Shown: piece by piece, positions 16,908 through 25,483 of the stretch
How the letters are laid out: every line of letters starts with the position of its first letter
Position numbering within the stretch: the first letter of the stretch is position 1
Source: Alphaproteobacteria bacterium
GTDB taxonomy: Bacteria > Pseudomonadota > Alphaproteobacteria > Reyranellales > Reyranellaceae
Length of the DNA stretch: 64,000 bases
Direction: 5' to 3'
Assembly: GCA_019635875.1 (NCBI GenBank)
Contig: JAHBYP010000002.1
Span: 744,001 to 808,000 of the forward strand
Notes under the pieces: model-generated
The model's input: the letters and a program-made list of their open reading frames with translations, nothing else
Databases searched by the model: none
Told to the model about the DNA's origin: nothing
Position numbers and translations under genes: made by a program

Positions 16908-17333
16908 TCAGAACGGCTTGAGCACGACGACGAAGACGATGCCGATCATCAGCAGGGTCGGCACCTCGTTCCAGACGCGATAGAAGCGCGCCGGCCTGGT
17001 GTTGCGGTCGGCCTCGAAGTCACGCCGCCAGCGGGAGAACGCGCCGTGCACCCCGCTCAGCGCCAGCACCAGCGCGATCTTGAGGATGAACCAGCCCTGC
17101 AGCCAGTAGTCCTGGAGGTAGGCGATGCTCAGGCCGAAGATCCAGGTCGCGATCATCGCCGGGTTGATGATGGCGCGCATCAGGCGGCGCTCCATGATCT
17201 TGAACGTCTCGGATTGCTTCGAGCCCGGCTCGGCATCGGCGTGATAGACGAAGAGGCGCGGCAGATAGAGCATGCCCGCCATCCAGGCGATCACCGCGAC
17301 GATGTGCAGGGATTTCAGGACGAGATAGAGCAT
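16908..17333 (-). CDS. hemJ: Protoporphyrinogen IX oxidase HemJ
   Basis: The 141-residue four-helix membrane protein carries the HemJ pattern: LKSLHIVAVIAWMAGMLYLPRL with the conserved histidine at residue 10 and the YLPRLFVYH segment, then MERRLMRAIINPAM, and FYRVWNEVPTLLMIGIVF near the end. HemJ oxidises protoporphyrinogen IX to protoporphyrin IX in the inner membrane and replaces HemG/HemY in many alphaproteobacteria. It starts 3 bp after the ferrochelatase stop, so the last two steps of heme synthesis are encoded together. Confidence 0.93.
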   Translation of the reverse strand: MLYLVLKSLHIVAVIAWMAGMLYLPRLFVYHADAEPGSKQSETFKIMERRLMRAIINPAMIATWIFGLSIAYLQDYWLQGWFILKIALVLALSGVHGAFSRWRRDFEADRNTRPARFYRVWNEVPTLLMIGIVFVVVLKPF

Positions 17334-17336
17334 CGC

Positions 17337-18386
17337 CTATTTCCCTGACCGCCCGGCCAGCAGACACCGGACGTGCGGCGTCGGGCAAGCGGCGAAGCCG
17401 CCACCATTGACGATCGCACGATCCGGCTGGGCCAGTACACGTTCGACAAGGTCCGCCAGGCCGACGATGAAGGCCTCGTTGATGCCCACGGTCTCGACAC
17501 GATGGAAGGCGGGCACGCCCGAGCGGTGCGCCAGCTCGCGGTACTCGATGTCGAGCTCGACCAGCGTCTCGGAATGCTCCGAGACGAAGGCGACGGGAAA
17601 CAGCACGATGGCCTTGCCGTCGCGACCCGCCCGCTGGATCTCCGAATCGGTCGAGGGTCCGATCCATTTCAGCGGGCCGACGCGGCTCTGGTAGCAGATG
17701 CTCCAGTCGAGATCGGGCAGCGCCAGTCGCTCGACGACGGACCGCGCGCTTTGCTCGACCTGCCATTGATAGGGATCGCCGCGGCGGATCACCTTCTCGG
17801 GCAGGCCATGCGCCGAGAACAGCAGCCGATGGGGCTGAGCACCGACTTGGGCGATCGATTGGCGAATCAGGCCGGCGGCGGCTTCGATGAATCCGGCCTG
17901 CGTCGGATAGCAGCACACCACGCCGGTCGGCGCGCGAATGCCGGCACGCGCCGCCGATGCACGCCAGTCCTCGATCGAGGATTCCGACGTCGTCGTCGAC
18001 ATCTGCGGATAGAGCGGCAGCAGGACGATACGATCGGGATTCCACGCGCTCACGACCGACGCGGCGGCATCCGACAGCGGATTCCAGTAGCGCATCGACA
18101 CGAAGGCGCGGAACCGGTGATCGGGAAAGCGTCCGGCCAGCGCCCGCTCCAGCGCGCGCGCCTGCGCTTCGGTCTGTGGCAGGATCGGCGAGCGACCGCC
18201 GATGCGGCCGTAGATCTCGCGCGCGACAGGCGCGCGGCGCCCTGCGATGAAGCGCGCCAGCGGCCGACGGATGAATCCCGGCGCGCCGATGATCGCCGGA
18301 TCGCTGAACAGGTTGCGCAGGAACGGCTCGACCGCTTCGGGCGAATCGGGCCCGCCGAGATTGAACAGGACGATCGCGACCTTCAT
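17337..18386 (-). CDS. hemH: Ferrochelatase
   Basis: The 349-residue enzyme inserts Fe(II) into protoporphyrin IX. It opens MKVAIVLFNLGGPDSPEAVEPFL. Other landmarks are VSMRYWNPLSDAAASV, YPQMSTTTSESSI, LLFSAHGLPEKVI with the catalytic histidine (about residue 203), CYQSRVGPLKWIGPSTD and PVAFVSEHSETLVELD with the conserved glutamate. It lies between hemE and hemJ in the same direction and shares an operon with hemJ. A palindromic repeat sits in the 121-bp gap to hemE, so transcription from hemE may or may not continue. Confidence 0.96.
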   Translation of the reverse strand: MKVAIVLFNLGGPDSPEAVEPFLRNLFSDPAIIGAPGFIRRPLARFIAGRRAPVAREIYGRIGGRSPILPQTEAQARALERALAGRFPDHRFRAFVSMRYWNPLSDAAASVVSAWNPDRIVLLPLYPQMSTTTSESSIEDWRASAARAGIRAPTGVVCCYPTQAGFIEAAAGLIRQSIAQVGAQPHRLLFSAHGLPEKVIRRGDPYQWQVEQSARSVVERLALPDLDWSICYQSRVGPLKWIGPSTDSEIQRAGRDGKAIVLFPVAFVSEHSETLVELDIEYRELAHRSGVPAFHRVETVGINEAFIVGLADLVERVLAQPDRAIVNGGGFAACPTPHVRCLLAGRSGK

Positions 18387-18395
18387 GCAACGCGT

Positions 18396-18500
18396 CCGTC
18401 GTCCCGAGCGCAGCGAAGGGCCTTGCGGTGGTACATCCGGACACAATGCATGCGTGTGACCGCGATACTGCTGGGTCCTTCGCTGCGCGCAGGACGACGG
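18396..18500. repeat. Palindromic repeat, family 2, copy 2 (long centre)
   Basis: Arms at 18396-18419 and 18477-18500 match at 22 of 24 positions around a 57-bp centre containing GTGACCGCGATA. The same centre motif occurs in copy 4 (47845-47947), so these two form a longer subfamily. It lies between hemE and hemH. Confidence 0.75.
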
Positions 18501-18507
18501 CAGCCGC

Positions 18508-19554
18508 TCATCGGCTCGACCACGCGCGCACGGTGTCGACCAGGCGCGCGACATTGTCGGGTGGCGTCTGCGGCACGATGCCGTGTCCCAGATTGAAGAT
18601 GTGCCGGCCATCGGCCAGCTTGCCGAGGATGCGCCTGGTCTCGTGCACCATCGCCTCGCCGCCGGTCACCAGCATGACCGGATCGAGATTGCCCTGCACG
18701 GCGATATGCGGCTGCAGCTGCTCGGCCGCCCAATGCGCGCCGATCGCGGTGTCGATCGACAGCGCGTCGAACTCCTGCAGCCGGCGGTACATCAGCGCCG
18801 CGGGACCGACACCGCGCGGAAAGACGATGATCGGCAGATCGGGTCGCCGCGCCTTCAATCCCCTGGCAATGGCGTGCATGGGCTGCACCGACCAGCGGAA
18901 GAGCTGCTCCTCCGGCAGCACCCCGGCCCAGCTGTCGAAGATCTGCACCGCCTCGCATCCCGCCTCGGCCTGGCGATCGAGGTGATCGACGCAGGCCTCG
19001 ACCAGCAGCTCGATCAGCCTGCGGAAGCTGTCGGGATGGCCGTAGGCCCATTGCTTGATCCTGAAGAAGTCGCGGCTCGATCCGCCTTCGATCATGTAGC
19101 TCGCGAGGGTGAACGGCGCGCCGCAGAAGCCGATCAGCGCCGTCTCCTCAGGCAGCGCCGCGCGCGTGGCGCGGATCGCGGCGTAGACCGGCGCCAGCTT
19201 GTCCTCGACCGCGGCCAGCGACAGCCGCGCCAGATCGCCGGGACCGGTCAGCGCCTCGAGCCTGGGTCCCTCGCCCTCCTCGAACCACACCGCCTGGCCC
19301 AGGCCGTGGGGGATGACGAGGATGTCGGAGAAGATGATCGCCGCGTCGAAGCCGAAGCGCCGGATCGGCTGCAGTGTCACCTCGGTGGCGAAGTCCGGCG
19401 TATAGCAGAGCTCGAGGAAACCGCCGGCCTTCTCGCGCACAGCGCGATACTCCGGCAGATACCGGCCGGCCTGGCGCATCAGCCAGATCGGCGGGCTTTT
19501 CAGCCGTTCTCCCCGAAGGGTGCGGATCAGGTTTTTGCTCTTCTTCTCTTTCAT
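18508..19554 (-). CDS. hemE: Uroporphyrinogen decarboxylase
   Basis: The 348-residue enzyme converts uroporphyrinogen III to coproporphyrinogen III. The hallmark IWLMRQAGRYLPEYR is at about 23-37. Further blocks are IIFSDILVIPHGLG with the catalytic aspartate, GFCGAPFTLASYMIEGG, QIFDSWAGVLPEE and FNLGHGIVPQTPPDNV. The ATG at 19554 lacks a good ribosome site; the AAGGAGGAG at 19569-19577 is on the other strand. The gene is divergent from PPRP across 370 bp, the arrangement known at the replication origins of Caulobacter and Rickettsia. Confidence 0.97.
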   Translation of the reverse strand: MKEKKSKNLIRTLRGERLKSPPIWLMRQAGRYLPEYRAVREKAGGFLELCYTPDFATEVTLQPIRRFGFDAAIIFSDILVIPHGLGQAVWFEEGEGPRLEALTGPGDLARLSLAAVEDKLAPVYAAIRATRAALPEETALIGFCGAPFTLASYMIEGGSSRDFFRIKQWAYGHPDSFRRLIELLVEACVDHLDRQAEAGCEAVQIFDSWAGVLPEEQLFRWSVQPMHAIARGLKARRPDLPIIVFPRGVGPAALMYRRLQEFDALSIDTAIGAHWAAEQLQPHIAVQGNLDPVMLVTGGEAMVHETRRILGKLADGRHIFNLGHGIVPQTPPDNVARLVDTVRAWSSR

Positions 19555-19924
19555 GAATCTTGAATCTTAAGGAGGAGAAGAAGTAGGCCGTGTGGACCGC
19601 GGGGATCAAATTCATCCACGCGCTGCCCACAGGCGATGCGGGATGATGGATAGCATGGGGACAGCCGGCCCGGCACAAGCGATTTTGCCGCGATTCGGCT
19701 GAAATCCGGCGCGGCAACAATGCCGGGGACAACGGGGACAGGTTCGCTGTCCCCGTCTCCGCAATCAGCCGTGAACGACGATCCCCGTCGGGTGGATGTC
19801 GGCGAACGATCGGGACGGCCGTGTGCTGTAGCGGCCGGGTCGCGTCCCGGCGGTGCGAATCGGGGATGATCAGGTCGGTCGTCCACCTGTTATTCCCCGG
19901 CCGGCGTGGGTAAGCTTGGCCACG
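19555..19924. other. hemE-PPRP intergenic region, candidate chromosome origin
   Basis: This 370-bp divergent gap holds no gene. It contains repeated GGGGACA words, a perfect 10-bp hairpin and an AT-richer left end beside hemE. In Caulobacter and Rickettsia, the origin lies between hemE and an RP001-type gene that I believe is the PPRP family. Two parS sites lie 18 kb to the right, as expected near an origin. Against it, I found no strong DnaA box: the nearest are TCATCCACG (7 of 9) and poorer matches, and there is no TTAA-N7-TTAA CtrA site. The call rests on synteny. Confidence 0.45.
19657..19756. repeat. GGGGACA repeats and hairpin in candidate origin
   Basis: GGGGACA occurs directly at 19657, 19725 and 19734 and inverted at 19748-19754. 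The last two form a perfect 10-bp stem, ACGGGGACAG / CTGTCCCCGT (19732-19741 and 19747-19756), with a GTTCG loop. No T-run follows and no gene ends here, so it is not an obvious terminator. Confidence 0.6.
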
Positions 19925-20764
19925 ATGCGCAGCCGCAACTTCCACGTCCATCTGGTATCGGACTCGACTGGCGAGACCGTGACCAGCGTGGCGCGCGCCT
20001 GCCTGGTGCAGTTCGAGGGCGTGTTCGTCACCGAGCACACCTGGCCGCTGATCCGTACCGTAGGCCAGATCGACAAGGTCGCCGGCGCCATCGAGCTCAA
20101 CCGCGGGCCGGTGCTCTACACGCTGGTTGATCCCGAGTTGCGCGACCGGCTGCGCGAGCATTGCCGGCGCCTGCAATTGCCCTGCGTCGGTGTGCTCGAT
20201 CAGGCGATGAGCATGCTGGGCGTGCACTTCCACAGCAAGACGGCGATGTGGCCGGGCCGCCAGCACGCGCTCGACGACGAGTATTTCGGCCGCATCGACG
20301 CCATGCACTACACGCTGGCGCACGACGACGGCCAGTCGACGCACGACATCGACGACGCCGACGTGATTCTGGTCGGGCCGTCGCGCACCTCGAAGACGCC
20401 GACCTGCGTCTATCTCGCCAATCGCGGGGTGAAGGCGGCCAACATCCCGCTGGTGCCCGACGTGCCGCCGCCGCCGGAGCTGGAGAACGCGACGCGTCCG
20501 CTGGTGATCGGGCTGACGACCGATCCCGAGCGCCTCGTGCAGATCCGCCGCAATCGCCTGCGCCTGCTGCAGGAGGAGACCGAGAGCGACTACACCGACA
20601 TCGAGAAGGTCCAGGTCGAGATGCAGGAGGCGCGGCGCTATTACGCGCGCAAGCGCTGGCAGAGCATCGACGTCACTCGCCGGTCGATCGAGGAGACCGC
20701 CGCGGCCATCATGCAGATCCTGGCGCAGCGGCGCGATGCGCGACGCGGCGAGGTCGCCGAATGA
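19925..20764 (+). CDS. ppsR: PPRP bifunctional kinase-pyrophosphorylase (DUF299)
   Basis: The 279-residue member of the family regulates phosphoenolpyruvate synthase or pyruvate,phosphate dikinase by ADP-dependent threonine phosphorylation and Pi-dependent dephosphorylation. Visible are FHVHLVSDSTGETVTSVARA at the start, HYTLAHDDGQ, the P-loop ILVGPSRTSKTPTCVYLA (about 149-166) and NRLRLLQEE. The ATG at 19925 gives the usual family start. It is divergent from hemE, as in other alphaproteobacterial origin regions, and its stop overlaps the next gene by 4 bp. Which of the two target enzymes it controls is not decidable here. Confidence 0.92.
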   Translation: MRSRNFHVHLVSDSTGETVTSVARACLVQFEGVFVTEHTWPLIRTVGQIDKVAGAIELNRGPVLYTLVDPELRDRLREHCRRLQLPCVGVLDQAMSMLGVHFHSKTAMWPGRQHALDDEYFGRIDAMHYTLAHDDGQSTHDIDDADVILVGPSRTSKTPTCVYLANRGVKAANIPLVPDVPPPPELENATRPLVIGLTTDPERLVQIRRNRLRLLQEETESDYTDIEKVQVEMQEARRYYARKRWQSIDVTRRSIEETAAAIMQILAQRRDARRGEVAE

Positions 20765-21177
20765 TCGGACGCTTCACGGCGCTGATGCTGCTGGCCGCGG
20801 CGTCGTCGGCGCTGGCGCAGGGCGGCGACGTCATCGAGGTCAGGCGCGGTCCCAATTCGACGGTGTTCGGCTCCTGCGTGCCGTCGCTGCTCGCCCACAA
20901 CCGCTCGCGGCTCGCGGTCGACTATGTCCAGGTCGATCTCGAATTCTCGCTGCGCGATGGCCGTACCCATCGCCATGAGTTCAAGTCGTCGTATCGCCAT
21001 GGCGCGAGCCAGCCGATCGCCGCCAACGCGACACGTCCGCTGGTCATCCATGCCGACGAGTCGCAGCCGTTGAAGGCGGCATGCACCGAGATCGTGGGCG
21101 TTCGCGTCGTCGACGCGATCTGCGAGACCGACGGCAAGCCCTGCCCGACGCCGATCTCGGTCAGGACCGGTCGGTAA
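20761..21177 (+). CDS. Small secreted protein of unknown function
   Basis: The 138-residue protein has a Sec signal (MIGRFTALMLLAAASSALAQ, cleaved near residue 20). The mature part has three to four cysteines (FGSCVPSL, KAACTEIVG, DAICETDGKPCP). A beta-sandwich-like pattern, VDYVQVDLEFSLRDGRTHRHEF and TRPLVIHADESQPL, resembles small periplasmic domains that bind or pack against partners. The ATG overlaps the PPRP stop (ATGA), so it is co-translated with a cytoplasmic regulator, an odd partner. I do not recognise the family. Confidence 0.7.
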   Translation: MIGRFTALMLLAAASSALAQGGDVIEVRRGPNSTVFGSCVPSLLAHNRSRLAVDYVQVDLEFSLRDGRTHRHEFKSSYRHGASQPIAANATRPLVIHADESQPLKAACTEIVGVRVVDAICETDGKPCPTPISVRTGR

Positions 21178-21191
21178 ACTTGATGATCACC

Positions 21192-21220
21192 TGTCATCCC
21201 TCGCTGCGCTCGGGGTGACA
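21192..21220. repeat. Palindromic repeat, family 2, copy 3 (collapsed)
   Basis: CTGTCATCCC is fused directly to TCGCTGCGCTCGGGGTGACA: the left arm has lost its inner half. It sits between the convergent secreted-protein and TPR genes. Confidence 0.65.
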
Positions 21221-21234
21221 ACGCGATTGCCGTT

Positions 21235-22446
21235 CTAGCGCAGGGGGTAGTAGCGCGCGCGCATCAGTGCGGGCGGTGCGTCGGACGGGTTTGTCCTGAG
21301 ATGCTCCAGCGCCGCCACGGCGACGGCGTCGCGCGCCTGGGCAGCGACGGCGTTGGCGCCGCGCGCCCATTCGACGGCCTTGGTGGCGTTGTTGGACTGG
21401 CGCTCGACCAGCGAGAGGCCGATCAGCGACTGGATCTCGCCGAACATCACGCGGTCGCGATACAGGATCAGGCGTGCGTCGGTGTAGAACGACCGCGCCG
21501 CGCCCGGCGCACGCCGGGCGACCTCGAGGTCGCCGAGGCAGAGCATGGCCAGTGCCTCGCCGAAGCGCACGCGATCGTCGCGGAAGATCTCGCGCGCCTC
21601 GTCGTAGGCCGAGCGTGCCCTCTCGATCTGGCCCTCGTCGCGATCGAGATCGCCCAGGCCAAGCAGGACGAAGGCCTGGCCGACGCGGTCGCGCTCCAGG
21701 CGGTAAAGCCGCTGGGCGTCGAGGAAGACCTTGCGCGCGTTGGCGACCTCGCCGGCGTTGCGCAGCAATTCGGCGTAGCTCAGCAGCGTGTTGGCCTCGC
21801 CCTGGCGGTCGTTGAGCGCGCGGTAGAGCTCGCGCGCTTCGCTGTAGGCGGCCACCGCCGCTTCGCGGTTGCCGGACTGCCGTTCGAGCTCGCCCAGACC
21901 GCGCAGGGTGTTTGCGACGCCGGCGCGGCTGCTGTCCTTGCGGTAGAGCACCAGCGCATCGCCATAGGCGGCCCGCGCGGTGTCGTAGCGGCCCAGCCGG
22001 CGGTCGATGTCGCCGACCGCGCCCAGGATCTTGGCTTCTCCCAGCGTGTTGCGGGCGCGGCGGAAGCTGTCGAGCGCACTTTCCAGGGTGAGGCGGGCGC
22101 CATCGACATCGCCGGCACGCAGCTGGTGCTGAGCGCGGTCGGCCAGCTTGGTCGCCCTGTCGGATTCGCCCCAGGGTCCCGGGCGGTCCCAGAACGGCGC
22201 GGCGCCAGAGGATGTCGAGATGCCGCCGAAGCGGTCCCAGGAGTAGAACGCCCAGCCGCCACCGCCGAGCAGAATAATCGGCGCCAGCATCATCAGAGTG
22301 GTGCGCCGCCCCCTGCCGTCACCCCTGCTGCTGCCGGCATACATCGCGATGTAAAGCACCACACCGACGAAGACGACGATCACCACCAGGCTGATCACCA
22401 GCATTGGCTTGCCATGTGCGAGATCGTCGAAGAGCTTGGAGAACAT
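21235..22446 (-). CDS. TPR-repeat membrane protein
   Basis: The 403-residue protein has two N-terminal membrane segments (about 17-38 and 51-69). A cytoplasmic or periplasmic array of tetratricopeptide-like repeats follows from about residue 95 to 385. Units repeat the pattern ...LGDLDRDEGQIERARSAYDEA about every 40 residues, with GLGELERQSGNREAAVAAYSEA and CLGDLEVARRAPGAARSFYTDA as further copies. Such arrays scaffold protein complexes. The ATG at 22446 is chosen so the protein starts just before the first membrane helix; a TTG at 22476 preceded by GAGG is an alternative. It is on the same strand as glnD, 114 bp away. Confidence 0.8.
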   Translation of the reverse strand: MFSKLFDDLAHGKPMLVISLVVIVVFVGVVLYIAMYAGSSRGDGRGRRTTLMMLAPIILLGGGGWAFYSWDRFGGISTSSGAAPFWDRPGPWGESDRATKLADRAQHQLRAGDVDGARLTLESALDSFRRARNTLGEAKILGAVGDIDRRLGRYDTARAAYGDALVLYRKDSSRAGVANTLRGLGELERQSGNREAAVAAYSEARELYRALNDRQGEANTLLSYAELLRNAGEVANARKVFLDAQRLYRLERDRVGQAFVLLGLGDLDRDEGQIERARSAYDEAREIFRDDRVRFGEALAMLCLGDLEVARRAPGAARSFYTDARLILYRDRVMFGEIQSLIGLSLVERQSNNATKAVEWARGANAVAAQARDAVAVAALEHLRTNPSDAPPALMRARYYPLR

Positions 22447-22493
22447 GGAACAAACGGCGCTGGGGTTGGTGGCCAACAGGCCTCAAGAACTGG

Positions 22494-22522
22494 ATTATAA
22501 AATTACTGTAACGTCTTATAAT
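22494..22522. promoter_or_regulatory. AT-rich dyad upstream of the TPR gene
   Basis: ATTATAA (22494-22500) and TTATAAT (22516-22522) form an inverted repeat with a 15-bp spacer in a strongly AT-rich stretch (22491-22550) between glnD and the TPR gene. Read leftward, TATAAT at 22499-22494 could be the -10 of the TPR promoter. No convincing -35 is seen. Confidence 0.35.
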
Positions 22523-22560
22523 ACAGGAAATAAGTCCGATTAGGAATAGTTGTTCGCTGG

Positions 22561-25404
22561 CTACTCCGCCCCCGCCGCGCTGGCTGTCAGCTCGGCTGTG
22601 ACCTTGGCCATGGGCCGGCGCGCGAAGCGGGAGTCGAAGGCCCGGATGGCCTCGTCGACCCGCCGGCGGATGTCGTCGAGCTTGCCCTCGTGGACGACCT
22701 TCAACCCGAACAGATCCTTCACATAGAAGACGTCGACCGCCCGTTCACCATATGTAGTGATATGCGCGGACTGGATTTGCAGGTTGCACCGGGTCAGCGC
22801 CCTGGTGACCGTGTGCAGGAAACCCGGCCTGTCGCGGCCATTGACCTCTATCACTGTGTGGGTATTCGAAGCGGCATTGTCGATCAGCACCCTGGGCTCG
22901 ACGGTGAAGACCTGGTCGCGCGTCGGGTAGTTCGGCCGCTGCCGTTCGAGTTCCGCCGTGACGTCGAGCCGGTTGGTCAGCGCCAGCTCGAGCCGGGCCC
23001 ACAGGCGCTGCAGGCGCTCAGGCTTGTCGAAGGCCATGCCGTCGAAATCCTGGATCCAGAATGTGTCGAGCGCCATGCCGTCGGACAGGGTGAAGATCTT
23101 GGCGTCGACAATGCTGGCGCCGGAGACCGCGAAAGCGCCGGCGAGGCGCGCGAACAGGCCGTGGGTGTCGAGGGTGTAGACCGTGACCTCGGTGACGGCG
23201 CGCTTTGCGTCGACGCGGTGCGCGATGTGCAGGGGCCTTGGCGCCTTCGCGGCACCGCGCACCAGCTCGGCCTGCCACGCCAGGGTCGGTGCGTCGAACG
23301 ACAGCCAGTAGGCCGGCAGGCCGCGCGCGAAATGAACCTCCTTCTCGGTCTCGCTCCAGCCCGCCAGCAGCGGCGCGACTTCGGCCTGCGCCTGCTTCAC
23401 GCGCTCGGCGCGGCCGCCCTGCAGCGTGCCGCCCGACAGCAGATGTTCCGCCGCGTAGTAGAGCTGGCGCAGCAGCGCCGCCTTCCAGCCGTTCCAGACA
23501 TTGGGGCCCACCGCGCGGATGTCGCAGATGGTCAGCACCAGCAGCAGGCGCAGGCGTTCGGGCGACTGCACCAGCGCGGCGAAGTCGGCGATGGTCTTGG
23601 GATCCTGCAGGTCGCGCTGGAAGGCGGTGCCCGACATCGCCAGGTGATGGCGCACCAGCCAGGCCACCGTCTCGGTCTCGGCGTCGCTCAGGCCCAGGCG
23701 GGGCCCGAGCTGCAGGGCGACGTCGGCGCCGAGCACCGAATGATCGCCGCCGCGGCCCTTGGCGATGTCGTGCAGCAGCACCGCGAGATAGAGAACCGGC
23801 CGCGACAGCACCTTGTGCACGACCTTGGAGGCCAGCGGATGGTCCTCCTCGAGCTCGCCCTTCTCGATGCGCGAGAGGATGCCGATGGCGCGGATGGTGT
23901 GCTCGTCGACCGTGTACGTGTGGTACATGTCGTGCTGCGTCTGCGCCACGACGCGACCGAAATCCGGGATGAACTTGCCGAAGACGCCGGCTTCGTTGAG
24001 CCGGCGCAGGGTCGTTTCGGGATCCTTGCGCGAGGTCATCATCGCCATGAACAGGCGATTGGCCTCGGGGTCGGCGCGCAGCCTCGCATCCACCAGCTTG
24101 ATGTTCTGCGTGATCAGCCTGAGCGTCGCCGGGTGGATGTCGATGCCGTTCTCCTGCGCGACATGGAACAGGCGCAGGAAGCGCACCGGCTCGCGCACGA
24201 AATCGTCGGCGCCGCCCACGGTCAGCCGCTCGCCGTCGACCTTGAAGCCCTCGAGCTGGCGCGGCTTGAGCGCCGCCAGGAGGAACGCCAGCTTGGGCTT
24301 GCGCCGCCGGCTGGCCTCGAGCGCGGCGATGAAGATGCGCGTCAGGTCGCCGACCGTCTTGGCGTGCAGGTAGTAGTGCTTCATGAAGCGCTCGACGCCG
24401 CGGCTGCCGGGCCGGTCGGCGTAGCTGGTGCGCCGCGCCACCTCGCGCTGCAGGTCGAACGACAGGCGATCGTCGGGCCGGCCGGTGAGATAGTGGATGT
24501 GGCAGCGCACCGTCGAGAGGAAGCGCTCGGCGCGCTCGAACTGGCGCGCCTCCGACGCGGCCAGCACGCCCTTGTCGACCAGCTGGGCGACGTCCTCGAC
24601 GCGGTAGAGGTACTTGGCGATCCAGTACAGCGTCTGCAGGTCGCGCAGGCCGCCCTTGCCTTCCTTGACGTTGGGCTCGACGACGTAGCGCGAGTCGCCC
24701 ATGCGCTGGTGCCGTGCGTCGCGCTCGGCGAGCTTGGCCTCGACGAAGTCGCGGCCCTCGCCCGCGAGGAATTTCTGCGCGTAGGCCTGCTTGAGCTCGC
24801 CGTGGAGCGTGCGTTCGCCCCACAGCCAGCGGGTCTCGAGCATCGCCGTGCGGACAGTGAAGTCGCGCTCGGCCTGGCGGATGCATTCCGGCACCGAGCG
24901 CGTCGCATGGCCGACCTTCAGCCCGAGGTCCCACAGGAAGTACAGCATGTATTCGACGATCTGCTCGCCGCGCGGCGTCTGCTTGTAGGGCAGCAGGAAC
25001 AGCAGATCGATGTCGGACTGCGGCGCCAGCTGGCCGCGGCCGTAGCCGCCGGAGGCGACCAGGGCGATGTGCTCGGCCATGCTGGGATTGGCCGCGGGAT
25101 AGATGCGCTCGACGACGAAGTCGAACAGGCCGCGGATCAGCTGGTCCATCAGGTATGACGTGGCGGCCAGCACCGCGGGGCCGTCATTGGCGAGATGCGC
25201 GTCCTTCTCCGCCTCGCCCTCGAAGCGCCGCCGGATCTCGGCGCGGCCCCTCGCCAGGGTTTCCTTGAACAGCGCCAGCACCGGACCGCGCGGCGGCTCT
25301 CCCCCCTCGGCCGGATCGCCGCACAGGCGCTCGATGTCGGCGAGCAGGGCCTGCCGGCTGATGATCGCGCGACGGCGCAGGATGTTGTCGTACAGGGCCG
25401 CCAT
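22561..25404 (-). CDS. glnD: Bifunctional uridylyltransferase/uridylyl-removing enzyme GlnD
   Basis: The 947-residue nitrogen sensor uridylylates and deuridylylates PII proteins in response to glutamine. The nucleotidyltransferase site is ASGGYGRGQLAPQSDIDLLF (about 117-136, with the DxD pair). A GlnD-specific helical region follows. The HD phosphohydrolase centre is LLHDIAKGRGGDHS (His545-Asp546). Two C-terminal ACT domains are at about 740-815 and 850-925 (VTVYTLDTHGLFARLAGAFA and IEVNGRDRPGFLHTVTRAL). Full length for the family. It begins near an HhH gene on the opposite strand. Confidence 0.97.
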   Translation of the reverse strand: MAALYDNILRRRAIISRQALLADIERLCGDPAEGGEPPRGPVLALFKETLARGRAEIRRRFEGEAEKDAHLANDGPAVLAATSYLMDQLIRGLFDFVVERIYPAANPSMAEHIALVASGGYGRGQLAPQSDIDLLFLLPYKQTPRGEQIVEYMLYFLWDLGLKVGHATRSVPECIRQAERDFTVRTAMLETRWLWGERTLHGELKQAYAQKFLAGEGRDFVEAKLAERDARHQRMGDSRYVVEPNVKEGKGGLRDLQTLYWIAKYLYRVEDVAQLVDKGVLAASEARQFERAERFLSTVRCHIHYLTGRPDDRLSFDLQREVARRTSYADRPGSRGVERFMKHYYLHAKTVGDLTRIFIAALEASRRRKPKLAFLLAALKPRQLEGFKVDGERLTVGGADDFVREPVRFLRLFHVAQENGIDIHPATLRLITQNIKLVDARLRADPEANRLFMAMMTSRKDPETTLRRLNEAGVFGKFIPDFGRVVAQTQHDMYHTYTVDEHTIRAIGILSRIEKGELEEDHPLASKVVHKVLSRPVLYLAVLLHDIAKGRGGDHSVLGADVALQLGPRLGLSDAETETVAWLVRHHLAMSGTAFQRDLQDPKTIADFAALVQSPERLRLLLVLTICDIRAVGPNVWNGWKAALLRQLYYAAEHLLSGGTLQGGRAERVKQAQAEVAPLLAGWSETEKEVHFARGLPAYWLSFDAPTLAWQAELVRGAAKAPRPLHIAHRVDAKRAVTEVTVYTLDTHGLFARLAGAFAVSGASIVDAKIFTLSDGMALDTFWIQDFDGMAFDKPERLQRLWARLELALTNRLDVTAELERQRPNYPTRDQVFTVEPRVLIDNAASNTHTVIEVNGRDRPGFLHTVTRALTRCNLQIQSAHITTYGERAVDVFYVKDLFGLKVVHEGKLDDIRRRVDEAIRAFDSRFARRPMAKVTAELTASAAGAE

Positions 25405-25483
25405 GGGCTGCCGTCAATCTGGGGTCAGTCTGTCGGTGCTCAATGGGCCGCGTCGCTTTCGCCGTCAACCCGGGAGACATCCA

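Noticed and set aside
19555..19924. Strong DnaA boxes or CtrA sites in the candidate origin
   Set aside because: Best match to TTATCCACA is TCATCCACG (7 of 9); no TTAA-N7-TTAA pair found, so the origin call is not supported by these motifs.
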